From: Pontibacter indicus
Lineage (GTDB): Bacteria > Bacteroidota > Bacteroidia > Cytophagales > Hymenobacteraceae
Reading direction: 5' to 3'
Assembly: GCF_900156345.1 (NCBI RefSeq)
Contig: NZ_FTPP01000002.1
Coordinates: 992,001 to 1,056,000, forward strand
Length of the DNA: 64,000 nucleotides
A program made the position numbers and the translations under genes. The notes under the pieces are model-generated. The model made no database searches and was not told the DNA's origin. It saw only the letters and a list, made by a program, of their open reading frames with translations. Position 1 is the stretch's first letter. Each line of letters starts with the position of its first letter. Shown piece by piece: positions 8,478 through 16,821 of this stretch.

Positions 8478-9586
8478 AGATTGACCCTGATAGAGGTGGA
8501 AAAGTTGTTGATGGTATAGCCCTTGCCAACTACATGGCCAGTGCCAAGGCCCAGGTTGATGTAGTGTTTCGGTAAATAGAAAATCTGCAGCCCCGCACCG
8601 GCCACCATGCCAAAGCTTGCTTTTTGCAGCTGAAACACATCCTCATGCTCATGTATAGAAGTGGTGTTGTTGTAGTGCTTTGCCTCCAGCATGTTGCTGG
8701 ACTGCTCTGCTACATAAAACAGTTCAGGGCCAGCCTCTACATAAAATGAAACCCTGTTGGCATTGAGGTAATAGCGGGGAGTAATGGACAGTTTCAAGAA
8801 ATTGAGAGACAGTTGGATGTGCTGATCCAACGGAGTGCTGATGCGTGTAGTGGCATAAGCCATTTTGCCATAGCTTAACTGACTGACAATGCTCAGGTTG
8901 TTCACTTGCCAGACAGGTGACTCCACAAAAATCCCCGCCTCTGCGTTTTCAGATGTCATGCTGTACTCTCCAAATCCGTTCTCGGAGTAGGCATTAGAAG
9001 CCACTCGCATCGTGGAGCGGTTGAAGCTGGCGACGGCTCCGAAACTGAGCATGGACATCTTGGGGTTTTTGCCTTTGTTGATGTTGCGGGCAAAGTAGCG
9101 CAGGGATTGTTCCGATAGCCTGACACGCGGAAGCTGCCTTTTCCAGGACGGTGAACTGACCGCATACGGCTGCAGGTTCGTTTGCAGGTTTTCCTTCGTG
9201 AGTTGGGTAAGGTTGCTGTTGTTGAGATAAAATTGTTTGCCTCCCTCGCCGTGCGCCTCGTACAGGTTCAACTCGCCTTCGCTAAGCTCTCTCAAAAACA
9301 ACATGCGCTTCTCTCCAAAGTACTCCACTTCGCGCGCCATATACCTGGTGCTGTCGATGTACCCAAACTCAGTCAGCTCATTGGCAGCATAAGTTTCGAC
9401 AGGACTCTTTTTAGCTCTCTGAAACTCAACTTGAAAAGGCTTACGACGGTCGAACTGGATGTACCCATCTGTGTAGGCCGTGTCGCCCTGCACAATGTAG
9501 CCTTTGGATTGAGCCCAGGAGGGGGACCACCCTAAAAGCAGCATGAGAAAGAGGGGGAGGGTAAAGCAACTATTTTTGCGGTTCAT
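8474..9586 (-). CDS. Outer-membrane beta-barrel-like protein
   Basis: A 370-residue protein with a signal peptide (LPLFLMLLLGWSPSWAQ). The first third, after the signal, contains a repeated 'tyrosine/edge-strand' region resembling the YARAAD/TonB-plug-free N-domain of Bacteroidota barrel proteins. Residues from about 185 onward show alternating amphipathic strands (MSMLSFGAVASFNRS, LSIVSQLSYGKMAYATTR, LKLSITPRYYLNANRVSFYVEAGPELFYVA) and the protein ends in a hydrophobic-alternating STSIRVNL, as expected for an 8-10-strand barrel of the porin family. It is coupled to the TIG/kelch lipoprotein by a four-base overlap. The function is unknown. Confidence 0.75.
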   Translation of the reverse strand: MNRKNSCFTLPLFLMLLLGWSPSWAQSKGYIVQGDTAYTDGYIQFDRRKPFQVEFQRAKKSPVETYAANELTEFGYIDSTRYMAREVEYFGEKRMLFLRELSEGELNLYEAHGEGGKQFYLNNSNLTQLTKENLQTNLQPYAVSSPSWKRQLPRVRLSEQSLRYFARNINKGKNPKMSMLSFGAVASFNRSTMRVASNAYSENGFGEYSMTSENAEAGIFVESPVWQVNNLSIVSQLSYGKMAYATTRISTPLDQHIQLSLNFLKLSITPRYYLNANRVSFYVEAGPELFYVAEQSSNMLEAKHYNNTTSIHEHEDVFQLQKASFGMVAGAGLQIFYLPKHYINLGLGTGHVVGKGYTINNFSTSIRVNL

Positions 9587-9657
9587 TAGGTATGGTATAG
9601 GAAACCGAGCCGATTTTGCGGTAAATTTGTGAGACCAAATATAGATATAATATTATA

Positions 9658-9665
9658 TATTTTTG
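9658..9665 (+). promoter_or_regulatory. -7 element upstream of a hypothetical gene
   Basis: TATTTTTG matches TAnnTTTG in a very AT-rich divergent spacer, 36 bases before the ATG at 9701. Confidence 0.45.
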
Positions 9666-9700
9666 GGGCGAAGAGGCTAACTATTAGATACATTGATGAG

Positions 9701-10114
9701 ATGGCGAAATACAATTTGACATGGCAGGAGTCTGATGCACAACTGCTCGATGCTTTGTTGCTGGCAACAGGCGGAGAGGGCGGCGCTACGCTACAGGATG
9801 TTTTGCTGATGGCTGACGCCGTTGATGGTACAGTTTTTTCGCTGGAAGAAGTAACAGCAGGATTGGAGAAACTGACGGCTACCGGCTGCATTTCGGTGCA
9901 AAAAAACAAGCTATACCTGTCGCCCGATTTTCTGCAAGCATACGAAAAAACCACACTTGCCGAAGGGGTGGAAGAACAGTCAGCCCGGCCTCTGGAAAAG
10001 CTACTCCATCAGAAAGAAATTACAGCGGAAGCAATAGAGCAGGCGCGGAACAGCGTTTTCAAGAAGTACAAACTCAAGAACCACTACCAGCAGTACCTGG
10101 AGCAGTTTGGGTAA
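9701..10114 (+). CDS. Hypothetical cytosolic protein
   Basis: A 137-residue protein of unknown family starting MAKYNLTWQESDAQ. A GTG 72 bases upstream is in frame but lies before the -7 element, so the ATG at 9701 is preferred. The middle part (LQDVLLMADAVDGTVFSLEEVTAGLEKLTATGCISV followed by LYLSPDFLQAYEKT) looks like a small winged-helix fold and could be a DNA-binding or partner-binding domain (inference). The C-terminal third is charged and helical. The gene stands alone between a divergent envelope operon and convergent serS. Its TAA stop abuts a repeat arm. Confidence 0.6.
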   Translation: MAKYNLTWQESDAQLLDALLLATGGEGGATLQDVLLMADAVDGTVFSLEEVTAGLEKLTATGCISVQKNKLYLSPDFLQAYEKTTLAEGVEEQSARPLEKLLHQKEITAEAIEQARNSVFKKYKLKNHYQQYLEQFG

Positions 10115-10315
10115 GGTAATGTGCTAATTTTTTAATGTGCTGATGTGTTAATTTCAATAGTGCATGCTCTGGCAGGTTTATCTTGAAAGTCTATCAGTAA
10201 ATTACGAGATTCTTTAATACAAAAAGCAAAAGCCGCTGAAAACTCAGCGGCTTTTGCTTTTTGTATGTAGGAGTGCCTTCAGTACATTAGCACATTAAAA
10301 AATTAGCACATTACC
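10115..10315. repeat. Inverted arms of the AATGTGCTAATTTT dialect around a terminator
   Basis: The 31 bases at 10115-10145 and those at 10285-10315 are inverted copies identical at 30 of 31 positions. Each contains TAATGTGCTAATTTTTTAA. The left arm starts directly after the stop of the 137-residue gene (10112-10114). The right arm contains the serS stop (10311-10313). Between them is the terminator at 10217-10266. Confidence 0.8.
10217..10266. terminator. Bidirectional intrinsic terminator
   Basis: A perfect 23-bp stem (10217-10239 with 10244-10266) has a four-base loop (AAAC) and A/T-rich ends, between converging genes. It is nested inside the outer 31-bp inverted arms. Confidence 0.9.
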
Positions 10316-11585
10316 CAATCTTTTCAAAACCCAGGTATGGGTGCAGTACTTTTGGCATGTTGATGCCGTCCGGTGTCTGGTTGTTTTCCAGCAGGGCAGC
10401 CACAATGCGTGGTAGGGCCAGGGCACTGCCGTTGAGCGTGTGCAGCAGTTGCGTCTTGCCCGACTCAGTTTTAGTGCGCAGCTTCAGACGGTTGGCCTGG
10501 TAGGTCTCAAAGTTAGAAGCAGAGCTTACTTCCAGCCAGCGGTTCTGAGCGGTAGAGTATACCTCCATATCGTAGGTGAGGGCAGAGGTGAAGCCCATGT
10601 CGCCGCCACACAAGCGCAGTACGCGGTAAGGCAACTCCAGCTTCTGCAGCAACCCTTGAATATAAGTACTCATCTCCTCCAGCGCTTCGTAGGACTTTTC
10701 CGGTAACGTGATCTGCACGATCTCCACTTTATCGAACTGGTGCAGCCGGTTGAGGCCGCGCACGTCGGCACCCCACGATCCGGCCTCTCTTCTAAAGCAC
10801 GGCGTATGACCCGCATTTTTGATCGGCAGTTGCTCCGCTGGCACAATCACATCGCGGTAAATGTTCGTGATCGGCACCTCGGCAGTTGGGATCAGGTATA
10901 GGTTATCCTCGGTGGCGTGATACATCTGACCGTCTTTGTCAGGCAGCTGGCCGGTGCCGTAGCCAGAAGCTTCGTTTACCAAAATTGGCGGCTGCACCTC
11001 CATGTAACCGGCCTTGATGGCCTCGTCGAGGAAGAAGTTGATGAGGGCGCGCTGCAGACGGGCTCCCTGCTTCTTGTATACCGGGAAACCGGCGCCGGAA
11101 ATCTTGTTTCCCAGCTCAAAGTCGATGATGTCGTACTGCTGTATGAGTTCCCAGTGCGGCAGGGCTCCTTCGTGCAAAGTAGGAATTTCGCCGTGCTGCA
11201 GAACTACTTCGTTGTCTTCTGCTGTTCTACCTTCAGGAACACTTGCATGCGGAATGTTCGGCAGCTTGTATAGTGCCTGCTGTATTTGCTCTTCGATGGC
11301 AGTCAGCTGCTCGCTCAGCGATTTGGTCTGCTGCTTTAACTCTGATGTTTCTGTTTTGTAGGCCTCTGCCTTTTCGCGGTCGCCGTTCTTCATCAGTATA
11401 CCGATCTCCTTCGAAATGGTATTGGCACGGGCCTGCAGTTCATCGTGCTGGCTTTGCACCTGTCGGCGCTGTTGGTCCAGGGCTACAATGGCCTCTACCT
11501 CTTGGGCGGCGTTTTTGTAGTTTTTCTTGGTAAGTCCAGCTATCACATGTGCTGCCTGCTCCCTTAAAACGTTTAGCTGTAGCAT
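10311..11585 (-). CDS. serS: Seryl-tRNA synthetase
   Basis: A 424-residue class II aminoacyl-tRNA synthetase that charges tRNA-Ser and tRNA-Sec with serine in the cytosol. The N-terminal 110 residues are the antiparallel tRNA-binding coiled coil (RRQVQSQHDELQARANTISKEI and on). Motif 2 is PCFRREAGSWGADVRGLNR near residue 255. Motif 3 is HTLNGSALALPRIVAALLEN near residue 385, with the conserved Arg. The length is typical. The ATG start has an exact -7 element 23 bases upstream. The stop codon is written inside an inverted repeat arm shared with the convergent neighbour. Confidence 0.98.
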   Translation of the reverse strand: MLQLNVLREQAAHVIAGLTKKNYKNAAQEVEAIVALDQQRRQVQSQHDELQARANTISKEIGILMKNGDREKAEAYKTETSELKQQTKSLSEQLTAIEEQIQQALYKLPNIPHASVPEGRTAEDNEVVLQHGEIPTLHEGALPHWELIQQYDIIDFELGNKISGAGFPVYKKQGARLQRALINFFLDEAIKAGYMEVQPPILVNEASGYGTGQLPDKDGQMYHATEDNLYLIPTAEVPITNIYRDVIVPAEQLPIKNAGHTPCFRREAGSWGADVRGLNRLHQFDKVEIVQITLPEKSYEALEEMSTYIQGLLQKLELPYRVLRLCGGDMGFTSALTYDMEVYSTAQNRWLEVSSASNFETYQANRLKLRTKTESGKTQLLHTLNGSALALPRIVAALLENNQTPDGINMPKVLHPYLGFEKIG

Positions 11586-11607
11586 AGTTTGGGTCGTTGT
11601 GTAGTTG

Positions 11608-11615
11608 CAAAAATA
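11608..11615 (-). promoter_or_regulatory. -7 element for serS
   Basis: Read on the minus strand this is TATTTTTG, an exact TAnnTTTG match, 23 bases before the serS start. The 280-base divergent spacer to rho is otherwise AT-rich and holds no visible gene. Confidence 0.45.
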
Positions 11616-11867
11616 TACTTTTTTAGGTTGTTAGCGGCATTTGCAAAATCTTTTAAGGAAAATCTGAAACATTTTCAACAAATTTTCCGCTAATATTTGT
11701 TAATTAATAAGCATTACAATAACATTGCAGTGCAATTTATGGCAGGCCCTTTCCTGAGCCTCACAAAACTCTATCGCATTCATTCATTTTCCGAATTAAT
11801 AAGTCAAGCTCTCGCTGCGTCCGCCCACGCGTGTCAAGCAGGTTAATTTAACTACCATACCACATTT

Positions 11868-13712
11868 ATGTACAATATTGAAGAATTGAAAGATAGGCTT
11901 CTTTCAGAACTCAAGGAAATTGCAGAAGACCTGGGTGTTAAGAATTTCAGAAAACTCAGCAAACAGGATCTGATCTACAAAATCCTTGATCAGCAAGCCA
12001 TTACCCCTCCCGAGAAATTGCCGAAAAAAGTAAAATCCTCCTCTAGCACAGCCGCAGCCAGCGAACCAAGAGCTACTGAAAACACAATTACTATTAGTGA
12101 AGCGCCAGAGCCCCGCGAAGTACGGGAACCTCAGCCAGCCGAAGCGCCAGCCCCGGCAAGACCCATTCGTGAGGCAGCCCGCCGCGAACAAACCACCTCA
12201 ACTTTAGTACAACAGCCAGCACCCGCCAAGGACCATGGTCCGCAGCGTGAGCGTGTAGCCGTTCGCCGCGATAACCGCAGCAGCGATGGCGCCACGCGTG
12301 AGCCACGTCAGGAACAGCAGCGTGTTGAGCGTACGGAGGCCCGCCCGGAGAGAACGGAGCAGCGTCCGGAACGTATCGAGCGAACTGAGGCTCAGCGCAC
12401 GGAGCGCAACGATCGCAATGAAAGAAACGACAACCGCTCTGAGCAGCGTGAGTCGCGTCCGGAGGTAGGTAACCGCGCCGAGCAGCGCCCTGAGGTGGGA
12501 AACCGCAGTGATAACCGCAACGACCAGAACCGTGGCGGCGACAACTTCCAGCGTCGCCAGCAGAATGCGGCCGCAAGCAGCAACAACTTCCGCGAGTTTG
12601 ACGGAATAATCCTAAATGAAGGTGTGTTGGAACTGATGCAGGACGGCTACGGCTTCCTTCGCTCGACACACTACAATTACCTGGCCTCGCCAGACGATAT
12701 TTATGTATCTCCTTCGCAGATCAAATTGTTTGGTCTGAAGACGGGTGATACGGTAAAAGGACAGATCCGTCCGCCGAAAGAAGGGGAGAAGTACTTCGCC
12801 CTGCTGAAGGTAGACTCTGTGAACGGACGCACCACGGAGGAAATCCGCGACCGTATCCCTTTCCAGCACCTGACGCCGCTTTTCCCGGAAGAGCGCCTCA
12901 AACTGACTACCAAGCCAAACCTGCTTTCCACCCGTATCCTGGACTTGTTTGCCCCTATCGGTAAAGGCCAGCGTGGTATGATCGTGGCACAGCCGAAGAC
13001 GGGTAAAACGGTACTGTTGAAAGAGATTGCCAACGCCATCTCCGAAAACCACCCGGAAGTATACCTGATGATCCTGCTCATTGACGAGCGTCCGGAAGAG
13101 GTAACCGACATGGCTCGCAGCGTGAAAGCGGAGGTAATCGCCTCTACGTTCGACGAGACTGCCGAGCGCCACGTGAAGGTTTCGAGCATTGTACTGGACA
13201 AAGCCAAGCGTATGGTAGAGTGCGGCCACGACGTAGTAATTCTGCTTGACTCCATTACGCGTCTGGCGCGTGCCTATAACACGGTGGTACCTTCATCCGG
13301 TAAGATCCTGTCGGGTGGTGTGGACGCTAACGCGCTGCACAAGCCGAAGCGCTTCTTCGGTGCGGCCCGTAACGTAGAAAACGGCGGCTCGCTTACCATC
13401 ATCGCCACGGCCCTGATCGACACAGGTTCTAAAATGGACGAGGTGATTTTCGAAGAATTTAAAGGTACCGGTAACATGGAACTGCAACTAGACCGCAAAC
13501 TGGCCAACCGCAGAATATACCCGGCTATCGACGTGCCGGCTTCCGGTACACGCCGCGAAGACCTGCTCATGGACCGCGACGAACTCAACCGCATCTGGAT
13601 CCTGCGCAAATTTATGTCCGATATGAACTCCGTAGAAGCCATGGAATTCCTGAAAGACAGAATGCAGGGAACCAAGAGCAACGAAGAGTTTTTGATCTCG
13701 ATGAACGGGTAA
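11868..13712 (+). CDS. rho: Transcription termination factor Rho
   Basis: A 614-residue Rho, about 200 residues longer than the E. coli protein. Residues 1-45 are the Rho N-terminal helical domain ([26 protein letters not shown]). Residues 55-225 form a disordered extension rich in Arg, Glu, Asn and Gln (repeats such as [20 protein letters not shown]), typical of Bacteroidota Rho. The RNA-binding cold-shock-like domain starts near 240 ([14 protein letters not shown]). The ATPase has Walker [11 protein letters not shown] near 378 and Walker [16 protein letters not shown]. It is a homohexameric RNA helicase that ends transcription. A 281-base AT-rich leader precedes it, where autoregulation would act. 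A 30-bp stem terminator starts at the stop codon. Confidence 0.98.
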   Translation: MYNIEELKDRLLSELKEIAEDLGVKNFRKLSKQDLIYKILDQQAITPPEKLPKKVKSSSSTAAASEPRATENTITISEAPEPREVREPQPAEAPAPARPIREAARREQTTSTLVQQPAPAKDHGPQRERVAVRRDNRSSDGATREPRQEQQRVERTEARPERTEQRPERIERTEAQRTERNDRNERNDNRSEQRESRPEVGNRAEQRPEVGNRSDNRNDQNRGGDNFQRRQQNAAASSNNFREFDGIILNEGVLELMQDGYGFLRSTHYNYLASPDDIYVSPSQIKLFGLKTGDTVKGQIRPPKEGEKYFALLKVDSVNGRTTEEIRDRIPFQHLTPLFPEERLKLTTKPNLLSTRILDLFAPIGKGQRGMIVAQPKTGKTVLLKEIANAISENHPEVYLMILLIDERPEEVTDMARSVKAEVIASTFDETAERHVKVSSIVLDKAKRMVECGHDVVILLDSITRLARAYNTVVPSSGKILSGGVDANALHKPKRFFGAARNVENGGSLTIIATALIDTGSKMDEVIFEEFKGTGNMELQLDRKLANRRIYPAIDVPASGTRREDLLMDRDELNRIWILRKFMSDMNSVEAMEFLKDRMQGTKSNEEFLISMNG

Positions 13713-13777
13713 ACTTCGGTATAAAAAAAGAGCCCTGTTGCTTTGGGGCAACAGGGCTCTTTTTTTATACCGAAGTT
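13712..13777 (+). terminator. Rho-gene intrinsic terminator
   Basis: A perfect 30-bp stem (13712-13741 with 13748-13777) with a six-base loop begins on the last base of the rho stop codon. It includes GAGCCCTGTTGC and A/T tracts. The repeat-bounded element starts on the very next base. Confidence 0.92.
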
Positions 13778-14323
13778 GATTTAGTGATTTAGTGATTGAG
13801 TGATTTTTGAATTTTGAATGAACTAGAAGCTTGATTTTTTGATTTCCACAGGTAATCAATTTAGAATACTGTGAATACTGAACGTTTACCAAAAGAACAA
13901 TTTGCTGAACTTTTCAGACAACGCACTAAGCGGCTTGCATTGGACGTCATCAAGTTTAGCAAACAATTGCCGAAAACTGAGGAAGCAGTAATTATGAAAC
14001 GGCAGTTGTTGCGGTCTGCCACATCGGTTGCGGCAAACTATAGAGCGGCGTGCAGGGCGAGGTCATCAGCAGAATTTTATGCAAAGCTTAGCATCGTGGT
14101 AGAAGAGGCTGATGAAAGCCTTTTCTGGCTGGAGCTTCTGGAAGAATCTGGTACGACATCAGCAGTATCTGTTCAAGCGCTTAAGCAAGAATTTACCGAG
14201 GTGCTATCCACCATGGCCAAAGCACGTAAATCCATGAGTAATTAATTAGAATCACTCACCCACTCCATCACTCATTCAAAAATTATAAATCACTCATCCA
14301 CTCAATCACTAACCCACTAAATC
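13778..14323. mobile_element. Candidate element: inverted arms around a four-helix-bundle gene
   Basis: The left end (13778 onward) reads GATTTAGTGATTTAGTGATT then GAGTGATT and TTTGAATGA-like words. The right end (to 14323), read on the minus strand, starts GATTTAGTGGGTTAGTGATT then GAGTG and later TTTTTGAATGAGTGAT. The arms are about 50 and 75 bases long. The only gene inside is the 124-residue S23-like gene. There is no obvious target-site duplication and no transposase. Treating it as a mobile unit is an inference. Confidence 0.45.
13871..14245 (+). CDS. Four-helix-bundle protein (S23 / 23S-intervening-sequence type)
   Basis: A 124-residue protein of the four-helix-bundle family named after ORFs in 23S rRNA intervening sequences and related to the accessory protein Avd of diversity-generating retroelements. 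Diagnostic stretches are RTKRLALDVIKFSKQLPKT, MKRQLLRSATSVAANYRAA and the EADESLFWLELLEES segment. The start is GTG at 13871; no better in-frame start precedes it. These proteins are basic, oligomeric and bind nucleic acid; their cellular role in Bacteroidota is not established. The gene is enclosed by inverted low-complexity arms directly behind the rho terminator, so it is probably an inserted unit rather than part of the rho operon. Confidence 0.88.
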   Translation: MNTERLPKEQFAELFRQRTKRLALDVIKFSKQLPKTEEAVIMKRQLLRSATSVAANYRAACRARSSAEFYAKLSIVVEEADESLFWLELLEESGTTSAVSVQALKQEFTEVLSTMAKARKSMSN

Positions 14324-14329
14324 CATTCC

Positions 14330-14803
14330 TCAGCTCCAAAACGGATAATCTGGCCGATCCAGCAGGTATACAGTATACGTCAGCACCAGGCCGTAAACAA
14401 TGTGGGCAAAAACGAGCGTGGTCAGGTAAGTGCGGAGTGCTATGAGGGGTGGCCTTGGATGCACCAGGAAAAACAGGTACCAGAGGAACATCGCGATCAG
14501 GCCGTGCGCGAGCCCGAACAGGAAACCCCAGGAAGCATTGATAAGCCCGACACCGGAATGCCAGAGCGCGATGTAGAAAAGTGCAAAAATAATCCCGACC
14601 AAGTAGTGCGCCACGGTGCCGTATACCTTGGTGCTGGTCGCTTCTGAAAGCGAACCGTCGGGCTGGGTGCGATTGGTGAGCATGGTGCCCAATATCCGGA
14701 TTACTTTCATAACACGGTGCGTCGCGAAGGATAGCAGGTATAGGAAGGCCGTCATGGCGGCAGTGGCGGCAAGCCCACCTATTACAGCGTAGAGAAGTTT
14801 CAT
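14330..14803 (-). CDS. Four-segment integral membrane protein, unknown
   Basis: A 157-residue membrane protein with about four transmembrane helices: AVIGGLAATAAMTAFLYLLSF at the N-terminus, then LVGIIFALFYIALWH, FGLAHGLIAMFLWYLFFLV and a last helix LTTLVFAHIVYGLVLTYTVYLL. A soluble loop around residues 38-62 carries polar residues. Histidines lie at the ends of several helices (HSGVG, AHGLIA, FAHIVYG), which could bind a cofactor (inference). The family is not recognised. It lies 78 bases downstream of the UbiA gene on the same strand, so it could share its transcript. Confidence 0.7.
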   Translation of the reverse strand: MKLLYAVIGGLAATAAMTAFLYLLSFATHRVMKVIRILGTMLTNRTQPDGSLSEATSTKVYGTVAHYLVGIIFALFYIALWHSGVGLINASWGFLFGLAHGLIAMFLWYLFFLVHPRPPLIALRTYLTTLVFAHIVYGLVLTYTVYLLDRPDYPFWS

Positions 14804-14880
14804 ACGGAAACGCTTTTTGCTGTTATACGGAATCAGGGTATGGAGTTATAACGTGCCGATGGGCCTGATAATCAATTGTA

Positions 14881-15777
14881 TTAGACGAAGTGCAGTAAGA
14901 GTATCAGGAAGAAAGCCAGGCTGATGCAGAGCGACGAGACCTTGTTCATGCGCATCGTGTTTTCAAAATTCACCTCCCCAGGATCTTGCCACGACCGCCG
15001 CACCCAGTTTAAAAAGTAGTAAGTGATGGGCGCGGTGCAGAGCAGAAAAACCAATACGCTGTAAATCTGCCCCAGCATCAGGTATAGCCCGATCAGAAGT
15101 GCTGCTCCCAAGCCAAGCGCTAAACCTGCAAACACAAAAGTGCCCCGTATACCTAGCAGTAAACTCAGTGTCTTGTCACCTCGTTCGGCGTCTTCCTGGT
15201 GCTGGTAAATTTGTGTAAGCGGATAGGAACCACACAAAAAGAGTGTGCTCACCAAGGCAAACCAGCTATTGGGTGGCTGCAGAATTTTCTGTATTTCTAG
15301 ACCAGATCCCAACTGTACCATCAGAAAGGTAAAGCCTCCCTGAAAGACCGTCACCACCAGCGTGCTGATGACAGGATACTTCTTAAGACGAATACCTCGG
15401 TGACTGTAAGCTTTGGACACCAACAGGTATAGCGCGACCGCCAGCGCGAAAAGTGGCGATAGGAAAAAGCTGAAAAGCAAAGAGAGTGCATCAAAGAGGA
15501 GCACGAGGTGGTACAGCTCCTGCGTGACTTTAGGTGGTTGCCGAAGCCCACCGATGCTGCCCTCATCGCGATCGTGGTAGGAGTTGTAGCCGTTACTGGC
15601 AGGGTATACGAGCACGTGCAGAATCAGGAACACAGCCGCCGCCCGCCACCAGGTATAGCCATCAGCCACGCTCAGCGCAAACCAGTACACCGGCATCAGG
15701 TATACCGAAAACGGCACCCGCATCAGCGTCAGGGCGCTGCTGTATTTTCCGATCCAAGGTATAGCGACTGGCTTCAA
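14881..15777 (-). CDS. UbiA-family prenyltransferase
   Basis: A 298-residue polytopic membrane enzyme of the UbiA superfamily, which attaches polyprenyl chains to aromatic or other acceptors. The first Asp-rich motif is SNGYNSYHDRDEGSIGG near residue 62. The second is YQHQEDAERGDKTLSLLLG near residue 190. About eight or nine hydrophobic helices surround them. The acceptor cannot be read from sequence; no menaquinone or haem genes are adjacent. The assigned start is a TTG (15777) only a few bases from a GATTGTTGATT repeat arm. No ATG exists upstream before an in-frame stop inside the arm, so the original start region may have been altered by the repeat. An ATG at residue 19 is the alternative. 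Confidence 0.87.
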   Translation of the reverse strand: MKPVAIPWIGKYSSALTLMRVPFSVYLMPVYWFALSVADGYTWWRAAAVFLILHVLVYPASNGYNSYHDRDEGSIGGLRQPPKVTQELYHLVLLFDALSLLFSFFLSPLFALAVALYLLVSKAYSHRGIRLKKYPVISTLVVTVFQGGFTFLMVQLGSGLEIQKILQPPNSWFALVSTLFLCGSYPLTQIYQHQEDAERGDKTLSLLLGIRGTFVFAGLALGLGAALLIGLYLMLGQIYSVLVFLLCTAPITYYFLNWVRRSWQDPGEVNFENTMRMNKVSSLCISLAFFLILLLHFV

Positions 15778-15782
15778 TTTAG

Positions 15783-15983
15783 GATTGTTGGTTGTTGATT
15801 GTTATTTGTTAATTGTTGATTGCTGGTTGCTGGTTGTTAGATGGTTAAATTGCTGTCTTAAAATTTTGCTCAAATCGACTTGATCTAATAAACTATAGGT
15901 TTTTTCTCCTGCTGATTTTTCCCAACGACTATCAACAATTAGCAATCAGCAATTAGCAATCAACATTCAGCAATCAACAATTC
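15783..15983. repeat. Spacer framed by GATTGTTGATT-dialect inverted arms
   Basis: Left arm 15783-15840 (TTGTTGATTG, TTAATTGTTGATTGCTGGTT). Right arm 15932-15983 is the opposite-strand form (CAATTAGCAATCAGCAATTA and CAGCAATCAACAATT). The right arm ends at the TGA stop of the methyltransferase-like gene (15982). The left arm ends a few bases from the UbiA start. About 90 unrelated bases lie between the arms. Confidence 0.7.
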
Positions 15984-16797
15984 ACCTCTCCGGGTAACCC
16001 ATCAGGTAAATGACCTGCTTGCCGGGTCCGCCTCCGACAATGCCGCTGCGCCAGGTATAGTCGGGCGGTGTTTCGACTCGGGCAACCAATTCGTTCAGCA
16101 TCCGGGGGTTGTAGATCCGGAACAGCGATACAAGTCCATCCCACAATATGCCCAACGGAATAATCGGGATGAGGTATGTGAAGAACAGCCGACTGAGTTT
16201 AAATGGTCGGATAAAGGGCGTTACGACCAGGATGATGATCGGGAAGGTGAACAGGAAAATGATTAGCTCCAGCCAGGACTTTCCGCTGCCTTCAAAAATG
16301 CCGATGGGCGCCCGCTGGTCGGCCGCGTTTTGCAGGATGGCCACCGCCTGATCGGGCTTGAAATGATGAAAAGAAGAAAAAATGGTGCGAACTCCCTGTA
16401 TTTGTGGTGGCACTTTGGTGGCATCCACCGGAGAGGCAATGAAGTCGATCTGGCCACCGGACTCGGCTTGCAGAAACTCGTAAGCGCCCAGGTTAGGGTA
16501 TAGGTCGGACAAGGTAACACGCACCGGCTCGCCCATGCGTTGGCTCAGAGCTCGGCGTATACCTGCTATGCCGCCGCCGGCGCCGGAGCAAATGTCTGTG
16601 AAATGATGTTGGTCGCTGCGACGGAGGAGATCCTCCAGCAAAGGTATAGCCGGGCCGTAGGCACCGAGCTTGGAGATCATGAAGCGGAGAAAATCGAGCA
16701 TGCCCTGGCGGAAAATGTGCGGAAACCAGGGCTGGTCTTCAAATTCGAAAAGGTGCAGGCGGAAGTTCAAGGGCAGCAGCGGTAGTTTTGTTCGCAT
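15982..16797 (-). CDS. Membrane-associated SAM-methyltransferase-like protein
   Basis: A 271-residue protein whose first 165 residues have a class I methyltransferase layout: FTDICSGAGGGIAGIRRAL fits the SAM-binding motif I, VRVTLSDLYPNLGAYEFL the acidic motif II, and TIFSSFHHFKPDQAVAIL the later motif region. Residues about 175-225 are strongly hydrophobic (LIIFLFTFPIIILVVTPF and LFFTYLIPIIPLGILWDGL), giving two membrane segments inserted before the C-terminal strand (RSGIVGGGPGKQVIYLMGYP). The combination suggests a methyltransferase acting at the membrane, perhaps on a lipid or quinone (inference). It is 24 bases downstream of the YciI gene and likely shares a transcript with it. Its stop is at the edge of a repeat arm. 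Confidence 0.7.
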   Translation of the reverse strand: MRTKLPLLPLNFRLHLFEFEDQPWFPHIFRQGMLDFLRFMISKLGAYGPAIPLLEDLLRRSDQHHFTDICSGAGGGIAGIRRALSQRMGEPVRVTLSDLYPNLGAYEFLQAESGGQIDFIASPVDATKVPPQIQGVRTIFSSFHHFKPDQAVAILQNAADQRAPIGIFEGSGKSWLELIIFLFTFPIIILVVTPFIRPFKLSRLFFTYLIPIIPLGILWDGLVSLFRIYNPRMLNELVARVETPPDYTWRSGIVGGGPGKQVIYLMGYPER

Positions 16798-16821
16798 ACT
16801 GCCCTTCGCCTGTAAAAGTTG

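Noticed and set aside
13778..14323. Classical insertion sequence
   Set aside because: There is no transposase and no target-site duplication; the arms are low-complexity. Kept as a candidate element of another kind.
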